A DNA stretch of 64,000 nt from Halpernia humi (GTDB lineage Bacteria > Bacteroidota > Bacteroidia > Flavobacteriales > Weeksellaceae), in NCBI RefSeq assembly GCF_900108025.1, contig NZ_FNUS01000003.1, positions 124,001 to 188,000 on the forward strand, read 5' to 3'. The notes under the pieces were generated by a model, which was not told the DNA's origin, did no database searches, and worked only from the letters and a program-made list of their open reading frames with translations. A program made the translations under genes and the position numbers. Below are positions 52,506 through 61,215 of this stretch, piece after piece. How positions within the stretch are numbered: the stretch's first letter is position 1; every line of letters starts with the position of its first letter.

Positions 52506-52762
52506 AAATAATTATAGTTTGAGTTGAAATTACTAACTAACAAAATTTTTGAACTAATTATAATTATTTAATTATCAATATTTTATAAAAATATTTTTGT
52601 TAGTAAGTTAGAGATTTTCATACAAAGAAGGAAAGTTCTTTATGCAAAATTTGAAAAAGAAAGTTTCACGAAATGGCGCAATGTTTTCCGCGCAATAAAC
52701 GCAGCGTTTTTATGCAATGAGCACAAAGGTTACAATTGTGTTTTTTTGAGCGTAAGCATTTT

Positions 52763-52990
52763 AACCTGAGTTCGAATAATAATTTTTTGAAAAACATCAA
52801 TAGGAACGGGCTTTAGCCCGTTTTATAAGGTTTTAAATAAGAATTGGCTTTAGCCAAAACCTAATATACGTTTTGGCTAAAGCCAAATGACGCATTACAT
52901 CTTTCATCGGGCTAAAGCCCGACGCAATTGATATTTTTAGGTTATTGATAATTAACACTTTGAAAATTGAATAATAATCGAACTCAGGTT
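52763..52990. mobile_element. MITE-like palindromic element, copy 2, with perfect 13-bp terminal inverted repeats
   Basis: The 228-bp element starts AACCTGAGTTCGA (52763-52775) and ends TCGAACTCAGGTT (52978-52990), an exact inverted match. Inside are the AACGGGCTTTAGCCCGTT palindrome, the hairpin with exact 17-bp arms around CTAATATAC, and CGGGCTAAAGCCCG. Positions 52776-52990 are nearly identical to 30519-30733. There is no ORF, so any movement would need help in trans. No clear target-site duplication is visible beside the ends. Confidence 0.75.
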
Positions 52991-53088
52991 TTTATTAAAT
53001 TTTCTTTTCTGAAAAAGGCTACTCAAAGTATTTTTAAAAATTAGTTTGCTTCCCGTCGAACAAAAAAAATAAACCTCAACCTAGCCGC

Positions 53089-53176
53089 GATTGGAACGGC
53101 ATCCCCGCCGCGGCGGGATATAGTGGAAAGCGCGCAGAATGGTGAAAGAATATAAAACCGTGTTGCTCCTAAAAAA
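53089..53176. repeat. Flavobacterial palindromic intergenic element, copy B
   Basis: CTAGCCGCGATTGGAACGGC opens the element, an inner CCCCGCCGCGGCGGG stem follows, then ATATAGTGGAAAGCGCGC. The downstream GTGTTGCTCCTAAAAA is shared with copy A at 5190-5207. It directly abuts the MFS gene stop codon. It has a different inner stem from copy A, which suggests the frame is conserved and the loop is variable. Confidence 0.65.
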
Positions 53177-54406
53177 TCAATACTCTAATTTTCGCAATTT
53201 CGGAAATTTTGCGGCGACAAATGCTGATATTAAAACCGTCATTATTCCGCCAAAAACTACGGAACGCACTACGCCGAGTAGTTTTGCGGCGACGCCACTT
53301 TCAAACTGTCCCAATTCATTACTGCTCATTATAAAGATTGAATTTACACTCAAAACGCGTCCGCGGATATTATCTGGGGTTTTTAATTGTACGATTGTGC
53401 CGCGAACAACGACGGAAATACCGTCTAGCATTCCGCTGAGCATTAAGAAGAAAAACGAGAGTAAATACCAAGTTGAAAGCCCGAAACCGATGATGCAAAA
53501 GCCAAAACCTGCAACAGCAAGCAATAAAATTTTTCCTTGTTTTTTGCGTAACGGAACTAATGCTAAAAATAGAATAATGCACATGGAACCAATATCTGAA
53601 GCGGCATTTAAAAACCCGAAACCTTCCGCGCCTACTTTTAAAATATCTGTGGCATAAATGGGAATCATTGCAACGGCGCCGCCAAATAAAACGGCAAAAA
53701 GATCTAGAGAAATAACGCCCAAAATCTCTCTGGTTTTAAAAATATATTGAACGCCTTCGCGCATACTTTTCCAAACCTGAACATCTTTTTTATTGTGTTC
53801 TGACTGCTGTGGATTGACTTTCCAGAAAAAGAAACTGGCAAAAGTAACGAGCGCAAGGATAACAACGAGCGTCCATTTTAATGTAATGTATGCGATGAGC
53901 AAACCGCCAATGGCATGCCCAAAAACGGAAGCCGTAAGAAATGTGGCCTGGTTTAAAGTAATTGCTGAAGGTAAATTTTCAATTTTTACGATTTTCGGAA
54001 TCATTGAAGGCGCAATGGGACCAATGAATGCACGCGCAATTCCTGTAAAAAATATCACGCCATAAATGTAATATGTGGTTTGATGCCCAGTAAATCCTAA
54101 ATTTAAAAATGCGGGAATTAAAAACAGTGCGATGAGAAAAACATAAATATAATTGAAGATGAGCAATAATTTTTTCTTCTCATTCATATCAATAACATGC
54201 CCCGCATAAAGCGCTGTTGAAACTGCCGGAATGACTTCTGCAAGACCAATCATCCCGATGGAAAGAGGATCTTTTGTGAGTTCCCAAACCCACCAACCGA
54301 GAAGTGTTGCCAACATTCTGAACGCAAGAATAATAATAAACCGCCCCGAAAGAAGGTTTCGAAATTCTGTATTCCTTAGAATTTGTAAAGGTTTTAGGGA
54401 AATCAT
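53177..54406 (-). CDS. MFS transporter
   Basis: The 409-residue protein has about 12 hydrophobic segments. The start FRNLLSGRFIIILAFRMLATLLGWWVWELTKDPLSIGMIGLAEVIPA-type opening and the GHVIDMNEKKKLL loop (the D-x-x-x-R/K region between helices 2 and 3) fit the EntS/enterobactin-exporter-like MFS group. VRGTIVQLKTPDNIRGRVLSV is the matching loop in the second half. Substrate unknown; export of a siderophore or drug is possible. Its stop abuts palindromic element B. Confidence 0.88.
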   Translation of the reverse strand: MISLKPLQILRNTEFRNLLSGRFIIILAFRMLATLLGWWVWELTKDPLSIGMIGLAEVIPAVSTALYAGHVIDMNEKKKLLLIFNYIYVFLIALFLIPAFLNLGFTGHQTTYYIYGVIFFTGIARAFIGPIAPSMIPKIVKIENLPSAITLNQATFLTASVFGHAIGGLLIAYITLKWTLVVILALVTFASFFFWKVNPQQSEHNKKDVQVWKSMREGVQYIFKTREILGVISLDLFAVLFGGAVAMIPIYATDILKVGAEGFGFLNAASDIGSMCIILFLALVPLRKKQGKILLLAVAGFGFCIIGFGLSTWYLLSFFFLMLSGMLDGISVVVRGTIVQLKTPDNIRGRVLSVNSIFIMSSNELGQFESGVAAKLLGVVRSVVFGGIMTVLISAFVAAKFPKLRKLEY

Positions 54407-54436
54407 TAATCCGTTTTTTAAATTATAAAATCAAAA

Positions 54437-54466
54437 AAAACCACGCTAAAAAGGGTGGTTTAAAAT
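54437..54466 (-). terminator. Terminator after the histone-like gene
   Basis: AAACCAC (54438-54444) and GTGGTTT (54455-54461) pair exactly; the minus strand continues into a long T-run. It lies 24 bases after the stop at 54486. Confidence 0.8.
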
Positions 54467-54485
54467 TCAATCTATAAAGTATAGA

Positions 54486-54662
54486 TTATGCTTTAGATGC
54501 TTCTACAGAAACTTTTCTAAATTCTTTGAATAATTTGCTTAATTCTAAAGCGGCTTTTCTTGCTCTTGTACCAGCAGCTTTGTTTCCTTTTTCTACTTGG
54601 CTTGTAGATTCATTAGTAAAAGTTTCGAATTCAGCGTTAATTTTTTCGATTAGGTCTTTCAT
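54486..54662 (-). CDS. Histone H1-like protein
   Basis: The start at 54662 (MKDLIEKINAEFETF) is preferred over an ATG 33 bases upstream. The 58 residues are helical and basic toward the C-terminus: KAAGTRARKAALELSKLFKEFRKVSVEASK. This is the short histone-H1-like/Hc1-type family that is common in Bacteroidota and may coat or compact DNA. It has a strong terminator and is monocistronic. Confidence 0.85.
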   Translation of the reverse strand: MKDLIEKINAEFETFTNESTSQVEKGNKAAGTRARKAALELSKLFKEFRKVSVEASKA

Positions 54663-54940
54663 AGTAATATTATATAAGTTAAAAAATATTGACAAATATA
54701 ATGTTTTAAGTGGATTTGAGGCAAAAAAGTTGAAAAAAAAATTATTTTTTGAAAGATTTTTCTTAGAAAGACTAAAACAAAAGAATTTATTTAAAATAAA
54801 TAATAAAAATTAACTGATAATCTGATGATTAAGAATTTTTAGAGACTTTTGCTTAATTGTATTTTGTACCCTTAAAATAGTTTTAGAAAAGAAAATTTTT
54901 CTTTTTTTAAGTTAAAAAATAATTATCTTTAAATTTATTA

Positions 54941-55102
54941 ATGCAAAAGCCACACGATGCAATCGTGCGAAAGCGGGAAAAGGACTCGTGCAGCCGCGGG
55001 GTACTACTTTATATAAGATCACAAAAAGCAAGAGTTAGAAAACTTAGGATTGAAAATCAATTACTGAATAATGATTTGGGTCTTCTTAAATCTTTACGTT
55101 AA
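54941..55102 (+). CDS. Possible 53-residue ORF within an inverted-repeat segment
   Basis: An intact frame runs from ATG at 54941 to TAA at 55102 and reads MQKPHDAIVRKREKD at the start and RIENQLLNNDLGLLKSLR at the end. The C-terminal 25 residues look like an amphipathic helix with basic residues. The left inverted repeat lies inside its first codons, and TATCTTTA (a -7-like box) lies just upstream. No family is recognised. It may be a chance ORF in decayed sequence. Confidence 0.3.
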   Translation: MQKPHDAIVRKREKDSCSRGVLLYIRSQKARVRKLRIENQLLNNDLGLLKSLR

Positions 55103-55114
55103 AAATTAAAATTT

Positions 55115-55467
55115 ATGAGAATTATAATATTAGTGTTTATCTTTTTTGGTGTTTTTGGGAAATGTCAAAAAGAAGGTGTTGACAATATGATTTATAATAA
55201 AATTGAGAATTTGAAAGAAGTAAAGAACTTGGTGAAAAAAATTCATCAACTAATACTGATAATAAAATATCCATTATGACAAATGAAAGACCGTCAAAAA
55301 AGTTTAAATATTATTGGGTTCAGGTAGGTGTAGATAATAACGTGCTATTTCAACCCGTTTATAATTTTTATATTACAAAGCAATTTTAATTATATTTTTT
55401 TGATACTTCTAAAAATGAGGTAATTACAATAAATAAATGGAGAAAAACTAGAGGATGGCGAAATTAA
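55115..55467 (+). pseudogene. Decayed small exported-protein gene
   Basis: From ATG 55115 the frame opens a signal-like MRIIILVFIFFGVFGKCQKE, then goes out of frame near a run of seven A (about 55240). A second frame reads FKYYWVQVGVDNNVLFQPVY, FYITKQF, a stop, then LYFFDTSKNEVITINKWRKT and ends GWRN. Two lesions (one frameshift and one in-frame TAA) separate an otherwise readable protein of about 115 residues. The family is not identified. It lies inside the inverted-repeat segment. Confidence 0.55.
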
Positions 55468-55492
55468 GAGTCGATAGCGCGTCACCCGATGG

Positions 55493-55510
55493 TATGGATT
55501 TCGATCCATA
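55493..55510. other. Hairpin with UUCG tetraloop
   Basis: TATGGAT (55493-55499) and ATCCATA (55504-55510) pair exactly across TTCG. Extra-stable UUCG loops are typical of structured RNA. It lies between the decayed gene and the right inverted repeat. Confidence 0.5.
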
Positions 55511-55697
55511 AGTGTTCGAAACCTTAAAATTTTATAACTTTACAAGGATCTATGAAGGTTTCCCTTGCTTCCGCACGATTGCATCGTGTGGTCATACAAT
55601 AAACAAAACCAACTTTTAGGCTTTCAGTAATATCTTTAGCTTTTATTTTTTGCACAAACCAAAAATTAGCCACCTTTTAGAACCCCCTAAAAACAAA

Positions 55698-55729
55698 AAA
55701 CGCTGCTAATCAAATGATTATCAGCGTTT
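55698..55729 (-). terminator. Terminator of the tRNA operon
   Basis: AAACGCTG (55698-55705) and CAGCGTTT (55722-55729) pair, with an inner TAATC/GATTA continuation around AAAT. On the minus strand a T-run follows. It lies four bases after the tRNA-Leu(UAA) gene. Confidence 0.85.
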
Positions 55730-55733
55730 AAAG

Positions 55734-55817
55734 TACCTCGGACGGGACTTGAACCCGTACGTCCTTACGGACACAGGATTTTAAGTCCTGCGTGTCTACC
55801 AGTTCCACCACCAAGGC
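55734..55817 (-). tRNA. tRNA-Leu (anticodon UAA)
   Basis: The 84-base gene folds as a class II tRNA with a long variable arm. Acceptor GCCTTGG pairs with CCGAGGT (two G-T pairs) and the discriminator is A. The anticodon stem AGGAC/TCCT... encloses TAA in CTTAAAA, and the T-loop is TTCAAGT. The 3' CCA is not encoded. Confidence 0.95.
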
Positions 55818-55822
55818 AAAGG

Positions 55823-55898
<76 letters not shown>

Positions 55899-55921
55899 GT
55901 TTTATTTTTCACAAAAAATTG

Positions 55922-56003
55922 TGCGGATGAAGGGACTCGAACCCCCACGCCGTGAAGCACCAGATCCTAAGTCTGGCGTGGCTACCAATTACACCACATC
56001 CGC
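55922..56003 (-). tRNA. tRNA-Leu (anticodon UAG)
   Basis: The 82-base class II tRNA has acceptor GCGGATG paired with CATCCGC and discriminator A. The anticodon loop CTTAGGA gives UAG, the variable arm is TGCTTCACGGCG-like, and the T-loop is TTCGAGT. It is the first gene of the three-tRNA minus-strand run. Confidence 0.95.
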
Positions 56004-56168
56004 CTAAATAAAAATGAACTTCTTTTCTTTTTTTGTGAGTGCAAATATATAAAGTTTTAGTTTTCACACCAACTATTTTTAGTTAAAAATAAAAAAAATA
56101 TTTTTTCTCTTATAATTTATTTTTTCTAAAATCATTTTATTACTTTTACATCAATATAATAGAAAGAA

Positions 56169-56546
56169 ATGGAATTACAAGGAACAGTAAAAAAAGTAAC
56201 TGATTTACAAACGTTTAGCAGTGGCTTTCAGAAACGTGAACTGATTTTGATGACAGAAGAGCAATACCCACAACCTATAAGTATTGAATTTTTGCAAGAC
56301 AAAGCAGATTTGGCGGCGAAGTTTGCTGAAGGTGAGCGTGTGAAAGTGAGCATCAATATCAGAGGTAGAGAATGGACGTCACCAGATAATGTGGTGAAAT
56401 ATTTTAACTCTATTGTAGGCTGGAGAATTGAAAAATTAGAAAATGCTGCCGCTGAACCTACTTCTGCACCACAATCTTCTACACCGCAAGAAAGCACAAA
56501 AGCAACAGACGTTTTCGCGGAAGATGAAGACGATTTGCCATTCTAA
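56169..56546 (+). CDS. DUF3127 family single-strand-binding-like protein
   Basis: The 125-residue protein has an OB-fold-like opening MELQGTVKKVTDLQTFSSGF, then KRELILMTEEQYPQPISIEF, RVKVSINIRGREWTSPDN and KYFNSIVGWRIEKL. This matches DUF3127, a small Bacteroidota family. A linker rich in A, S, T and P follows, and the tail ends EDEDDLPF, which is the acidic C-terminal tip typical of SSB proteins that recruit partners. A DNA-binding role is plausible but not proved. Confidence 0.85.
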   Translation: MELQGTVKKVTDLQTFSSGFQKRELILMTEEQYPQPISIEFLQDKADLAAKFAEGERVKVSINIRGREWTSPDNVVKYFNSIVGWRIEKLENAAAEPTSAPQSSTPQESTKATDVFAEDEDDLPF

Positions 56547-56615
56547 TTTTTTTTAAAATAATTGATATTTTTAAATCCTGCCCTTTTTGGTGCGGGATTT
56601 AATTTTTACAAAACT

Positions 56616-57257
56616 ATGTTTTTATTAGACCCTGAAAACATTTCATTTCCAGATCCAGAACTGTTTCATCCTGAATCTGGCTTGCTCGCTATTGGTAGCG
56701 ATTTATCCGCCAAACGTTTAGAATTGGCCTATGAAAACGGTATTTTCCCCTGGTTTAATGAGGGTGAAGAAATTCTATGGTGGTGCCCAGATCCAAGATT
56801 TGTGCTGTTTCCTGAAAATTTAAAAATTTCAAAATCAATGGCGAAAATTCTTCGTCGCGTAGAATTTCAGTTTAACGAAAACAAGTGCTTTCGAGAAGTT
56901 TTACTGAATTGCAGAAATATAAACCGGCCAAACCAAGACGGAACATGGCTGACCGAAAACCTGATGAATTCTTTGGAACAATTATTTTTTTTAAACAAAG
57001 CCAAAAGCATTGAAGTGTGGCAAAATAACGAATTGGTGGGCGGTTTTTATGGTGTTTTGGTGGGCAACGTGTTTTGCGGCGAAAGTATGTTTTCTAAAGT
57101 ATCAAACGCATCAAAAGCAGGTTTTATTAATTTTATAAAAAATCATCCCGAGATAGAATTGATTGATTGCCAAATACATTCTGAGCATTTAGAAAGTCTC
57201 GGCGCAAAAATGATTTCAAAAGCAGACTATTTAAAATTATTAAAGAAACAGAAATGA
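56616..57257 (+). CDS. aat: Leucyl/phenylalanyl-tRNA--protein transferase
   Basis: The start at 56616 (MFLLDPENISFPDPELFHPE) is chosen because family members begin this way; the longer frame adds 18 unsupported residues. The 213 residues contain LLAIGSDLSAKRLELAYENGIFPWFNEGEEILWWCPDPRFVL-type blocks, RNINRPNQDGTWL and SIEVWQNNELVGGFYGV. It adds Leu or Phe to N-terminal basic residues to mark proteins for ClpAP-type decay; clpC is the only matching unfoldase in the window. It overlaps the next gene by four bases. Confidence 0.95.
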   Translation: MFLLDPENISFPDPELFHPESGLLAIGSDLSAKRLELAYENGIFPWFNEGEEILWWCPDPRFVLFPENLKISKSMAKILRRVEFQFNENKCFREVLLNCRNINRPNQDGTWLTENLMNSLEQLFFLNKAKSIEVWQNNELVGGFYGVLVGNVFCGESMFSKVSNASKAGFINFIKNHPEIELIDCQIHSEHLESLGAKMISKADYLKLLKKQK

Positions 57258-58153
57258 AACCCGAAAAAGAAAAATGGATTTTACTTTTAATTTTAACCTT
57301 AATTTGGGGTTCTTCTTTTATACTAATTAAAAAATCTTTAGAACATTACAATCCATTTGAAGTTGGTGCTTTACGGGTTTTAATTGCTGGCATTATGCTA
57401 TTTCCATACGCCATTTCAAAACTAAAATTATTTCCAAAAAAATTATTGAAATGGCTAATTCTCGCCGCAGTTACCGGCAATTTCATCCCAATGTTTCTCT
57501 TTCCGATTGCTGAAACCAAAGTTTCTAGCAGTGTTGCGGGAATCATCAACTCTCTTCTTCCTATTTTCGTAATACTAATCGGTTTACTAATTTGGAAAAT
57601 TGAAACCACAAAACGACAATTAATCGGTGTTTTTATCAGTTTTTCGGGAACTTGCATTTTAACTTTTGCAACAGGAGAAACGGGTGATTTTAAATTTTTA
57701 CCCATTTTTCTACTATTAATAGCGGTTTTCTGCTACGCTATAAGCATGACAACGGTGAAGGCCAAACTGCAAAGTGTTCCCGCAAAAATTTTGTCGGCGT
57801 TTGTGTTTTCATTCATTTTATTTTTACCATCACTTATCGCCTTGTTTTTTGCTGGGTTTTTTACTGAATTTCAATTTGATAGAAGCCATTTCGAAGGATT
57901 GGGATTTGTCTCTTTGTTATCCGTTTTCGGGACAGGTTTTGCGATGATGCTAAATTACCGCTTAATGAACATTTCAACACCATTATTTGCCTCCACAGTT
58001 ACTTTACTAATGCCGATCGTGGCCGTAATGTGGGGGATTTTGGATGGTGAAAAACTAAGCGCTTTTCAATTGATCGGCGGATTAATTATTTTGAGTGGAT
58101 TAATATTTCTGCGAACTAAAAAAATTAAACTAATTGACACTGAAACGAACTAA
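57254..58153 (+). CDS. EamA/DMT family transporter
   Basis: The 299-residue protein has ten hydrophobic segments in two EamA repeats. LILTLIWGSSFILIKKSL opens the first and FASTVTLLMPIVAVMWGILDGEKLS is the matching segment of the second. Members export amino acids or other metabolites; the substrate is unknown. The start overlaps aat by four bases (ATGA), so translation is probably coupled. Confidence 0.9.
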   Translation: MKPEKEKWILLLILTLIWGSSFILIKKSLEHYNPFEVGALRVLIAGIMLFPYAISKLKLFPKKLLKWLILAAVTGNFIPMFLFPIAETKVSSSVAGIINSLLPIFVILIGLLIWKIETTKRQLIGVFISFSGTCILTFATGETGDFKFLPIFLLLIAVFCYAISMTTVKAKLQSVPAKILSAFVFSFILFLPSLIALFFAGFFTEFQFDRSHFEGLGFVSLLSVFGTGFAMMLNYRLMNISTPLFASTVTLLMPIVAVMWGILDGEKLSAFQLIGGLIILSGLIFLRTKKIKLIDTETN

Positions 58154-58383
58154 AAATAATACTAAAGTTGCTTCTTTTAAAACCAATAGCAAATAGTTGA
58201 ATTTAAATTGAAAACTTTTACCATTTCTATTTATGAAAGAATTTAGTTAATTTAAGATTCCACCGAAACCTTTTTCTTAATTTAAAAAGTATTAATTTAA
58301 ACTTTTAAAGCTTTTATCTTTTATTTCTTTTGTGGTTAAAAAAAACTATTTCTCACTGAAATTTTATTTCCTAAATTAGCACA

Positions 58384-59037
58384 ATGTTTATACAAGACTA
58401 CATTTCTAAAGATTTTCCGTCGTTTGATATTTCAAATTCTATAGAAGAAGCCGCAGAAACGGCCCGCGAATTTTCCTATTCGCACGTTTTTGTCACGCGG
58501 AACGGCGCTTTTTTAGGCGCAATAAGTTTGGCTTTTTTAGAAGAAAGCCCAGAAGGAACTTTGCATTCTTTAGAAATCCACTTCGAGAGATTTGCGGTTT
58601 TAGAAGATGGCCATTTGCTCGATGCTATTAAACTTTTTCACATCTTTAGTTCTAATCTCGTCCCTGTGATAGACAAGCAAGAGCGGTATTTGGGCTATAT
58701 TTCAAGCGATGATATTTTTAATGAATTTTCTAAATACCCTTTGTTTTCAGAAAGTGGCGCGGTGATTATTATTCAAAAAAATTATCGGGATTATTCGTTC
58801 ACAGAGATTGCTAAAATTGTAGAAGAAAATAATTCTAAAATTTTTGGTAGCTTCATTAGCGCGATTGAAGGCGATGACGTGCAGATTACTTTAAAAATTA
58901 GCAGTGAGAATTTGAGTTCTATTGATGAGACTTTCGAAAGATATGGCTATGAAGTGATTGTGAAACATTACGATGATGGCAAAGAAGAACTTCTAAAAGC
59001 AAGATTTGGATTTTTTCAAAAATATTTAGAATTTTAG
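58384..59037 (+). CDS. CBS domain protein
   Basis: The 217-residue protein has a CBS pair (about 1-125): ISKDFPSFDISNSIEEAAETAREFSYSHVFV and FSSNLVPVIDKQERYLGYISSDDIFN are the two halves. The remaining part (about 130-217) is an ACT-like or BON-like alpha/beta stretch with GAVIIIQKNYRDYSFTEIAKIVEE. The pair usually binds adenine nucleotides to regulate a partner. No enzymatic domain is attached. It precedes nadK by 87 bases. Confidence 0.85.
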   Translation: MFIQDYISKDFPSFDISNSIEEAAETAREFSYSHVFVTRNGAFLGAISLAFLEESPEGTLHSLEIHFERFAVLEDGHLLDAIKLFHIFSSNLVPVIDKQERYLGYISSDDIFNEFSKYPLFSESGAVIIIQKNYRDYSFTEIAKIVEENNSKIFGSFISAIEGDDVQITLKISSENLSSIDETFERYGYEVIVKHYDDGKEELLKARFGFFQKYLEF

Positions 59038-59123
59038 AAAATGAAATACAAAAATTCACTTTTTAAAAAAATTGAAAATAAGTTAGTATCACATCTGACC
59101 CTCAAAAAAACAACAAAACTCAG

Positions 59124-59990
59124 ATGAAAGCAGCCATTTATTCCCAAAAAAAAGATTTAGATACATTTTTGTATTTAAGTAAATTTATATCTGAACTCGC
59201 CAAGAAAAATGTAGAAGTCACCTTACACGATGTGATGGTGCAAAACCTTAATTTTTCTAAAGATTTCCAAACCTTTTCTAATAAAAAAAATCTGCAAGAC
59301 CAAAAAATAGATTTGTTTTTTAGTTTTGGTGGTGATGGTACTATTTTAAATGCTTTAATATTTATTGAAGATTTAGAAATCCCTATTGTAGGTGTTAATA
59401 CAGGGCGATTAGGCTTTCTTTCTAGTTTCACCAAAGAAGAAGTTTTTAAAGAATTAGATGCTATTTTAGCACATAATTATGTTTTAAGCCACCGCTCGGT
59501 CATTGAAATTGTGGCGCCAAATTCGGGTTTGTTTTTTCCTTATGCCATTAATGATATCAGTATTTCCCGAAAAGAAACTACAGCCATGATTACGGTCGAC
59601 TCATATATTGATGATGAGTTTTTAAATGTTTTTTGGGGCGATGGTTTAATTATTTCTACGCCCACAGGCTCCACAGCGTACAATCTCAGTTGTGGTGGAC
59701 CAATTATTTCTCCAAATAATGATGTTTTTGTGATCACACCAATTGCTCCACATAATCTAAATGTGCGACCAATTGTTATAAAAGATAATGTTACTATAAA
59801 ATTGAAAATTGAAAGCAGGGTACCACAATACACACTTTCAATGGATTCCCGATTATGCCATATGAATACAAATGTGGAAATAATATTACGAAAAGCACGT
59901 TTCAAAATCGCATTGGTGCAACCCAATAATCTTAGTTTTTACGAAACCATTCGCCAAAAACTCTTATGGGGAAACGACAAAAGAAATTGA
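59124..59990 (+). CDS. nadK: NAD kinase
   Basis: The 288-residue enzyme makes NADP from NAD and ATP. The phosphate loop is FGGDGT (G69-T73), followed by IVGVNTGRLGFL, GDGLIISTPTGSTAYNLSCGGPII and ITPIAPHNLNVRPIV. All are typical of the family. It is the third NAD-related gene in the window after nadB and nadC, but on the other strand and not linked to them. Confidence 0.97.
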   Translation: MKAAIYSQKKDLDTFLYLSKFISELAKKNVEVTLHDVMVQNLNFSKDFQTFSNKKNLQDQKIDLFFSFGGDGTILNALIFIEDLEIPIVGVNTGRLGFLSSFTKEEVFKELDAILAHNYVLSHRSVIEIVAPNSGLFFPYAINDISISRKETTAMITVDSYIDDEFLNVFWGDGLIISTPTGSTAYNLSCGGPIISPNNDVFVITPIAPHNLNVRPIVIKDNVTIKLKIESRVPQYTLSMDSRLCHMNTNVEIILRKARFKIALVQPNNLSFYETIRQKLLWGNDKRN

Positions 59991-60057
59991 TATTCTCGGC
60001 ATAATTACTTAACTTTATCGCCTTAAATAAAATACCTAAAAATTTAAAATAAATATT

Positions 60058-61125
60058 ATGAGCAGAAAGTTTCCGGCAGGCGTTGCCACAGGAGAATTGG
60101 TATCAGACATTTTTCAATATGCCAAAGAAAATAAATTTGCTTTGCCCGCTTGCAACGTCATCGGCTCCAGCAACATCAATGCTGCAATGGAATGTGCTGT
60201 AAAAAATAATGCCCCTTTGATTATTCAATTTTCAAACGGCGGCTCCGTTTTTAACGCAGGTAAAGGCCTGAGTAACGAGGGTCAAAAAGCTGCAGTTCTT
60301 GGTGCGGTTGCAGGCGCAAAACACATTCATACTTTGGCAGAAGCGTATGGCGCAACTATTATTCTTCACACAGACCATTGTGCTAAAAAATTATTGCCGT
60401 GGATTGATGGTTTGATGGATGCCAATGAAACTTACTACAAACAATATGGCAAATCGCTTTATTCTTCTCATATGCTAGATTTATCCGAAGAACCTTTAGA
60501 GGAAAACATGGATATTTCTGTGAAATATTTTGAAAGAATGGCGAAAATTGGGATGACTTTAGAAATTGAATTAGGAATAACTGGCGGTGAAGAAGATGGC
60601 GTGGACAATTCTGATGTAGATTCTTCTAAACTATACACACAACCAGATGAAGTGTCTTACTGCTATGAAAGATTAAAACAAGTTTCTCCAAACTTTACTA
60701 TTGCTGCGGCTTTTGGAAATGTGCACGGCGTTTACAAACCAGGAAATGTGAAACTTACACCGAAAATTTTAGATAATTCTCAAAAATACGTTCAAGAAAA
60801 ATTTGGAACCGAGCACAATCCAATTAATTTTGTATTCCATGGCGGTTCTGGTTCTACAGAGGCAGAAATCAAAGAAGCAATAGGTTACGGCGTTATTAAA
60901 ATGAATATCGACACAGATTTACAATTTGCTTACACAGAAGGCATTCGCGATTTTATGATAGGGAAACAAGAGTATTTAAAATCTCAAATCGGTAATCCAG
61001 AAGGTGCAGATGTTCCAAATAAAAAATATTATGATCCTCGTGTTTGGGTAAGAAAAGGTGAAGAAACTTTTATCACCAGATTAACAGAAGCGTTCAAAGA
61101 TTTAAATAATATTGATACGCTTTAA
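60058..61125 (+). CDS. fbaA: Class II fructose-bisphosphate aldolase
   Basis: This 355-residue zinc enzyme splits fructose-1,6-bisphosphate. TIILHTDHCAKKLLPW holds the zinc ligands and catalytic Asp, GNVHGVY a zinc His, and FVFHGGSGSTEAEI the last zinc His and phosphate site. The size and sequence match the E. coli FbaA type. The downstream gap before accD contains tandem copies of CATCAATTATA(A/G)ATTAT. Confidence 0.97.
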   Translation: MSRKFPAGVATGELVSDIFQYAKENKFALPACNVIGSSNINAAMECAVKNNAPLIIQFSNGGSVFNAGKGLSNEGQKAAVLGAVAGAKHIHTLAEAYGATIILHTDHCAKKLLPWIDGLMDANETYYKQYGKSLYSSHMLDLSEEPLEENMDISVKYFERMAKIGMTLEIELGITGGEEDGVDNSDVDSSKLYTQPDEVSYCYERLKQVSPNFTIAAAFGNVHGVYKPGNVKLTPKILDNSQKYVQEKFGTEHNPINFVFHGGSGSTEAEIKEAIGYGVIKMNIDTDLQFAYTEGIRDFMIGKQEYLKSQIGNPEGADVPNKKYYDPRVWVRKGEETFITRLTEAFKDLNNIDTL

Positions 61126-61215
61126 ATTCATAAACGATAAGTGATGGAAGATTACTGATTTGTAGCAAATTGTTTTTTTCATCAATTATAAATTATCATT
61201 CATCAATTATAGATT

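Larger units (their letters stand above)
54950..55591. repeat. Segment bounded by exact 20-bp inverted repeats
   Basis: The left repeat (54950-54969) is CCACACGATGCAATCGTGCG and the right repeat (55572-55591) is its exact complement in reverse. Each end contains CACGAT-n3-ATCGTG and is itself a hairpin. Similarity continues a few bases inward (AAGC and GGG). The enclosed 642-bp segment holds a 53-codon ORF, a broken exported-protein gene and a hairpin with a UUCG loop. No transposase is present. Confidence 0.6.

Noticed and set aside
53139-53657. 172-codon plus-strand ORF
   Set aside because: It is the antisense shadow of the MFS gene; the MFS frame has clear membrane helices and family motifs.
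54960-55000. GTGCG followed by a structured-looking stretch, considered as a group II intron 5' end
   Set aside because: No domain V hairpin or reverse transcriptase is found downstream, and the segment is bounded by inverted repeats instead.
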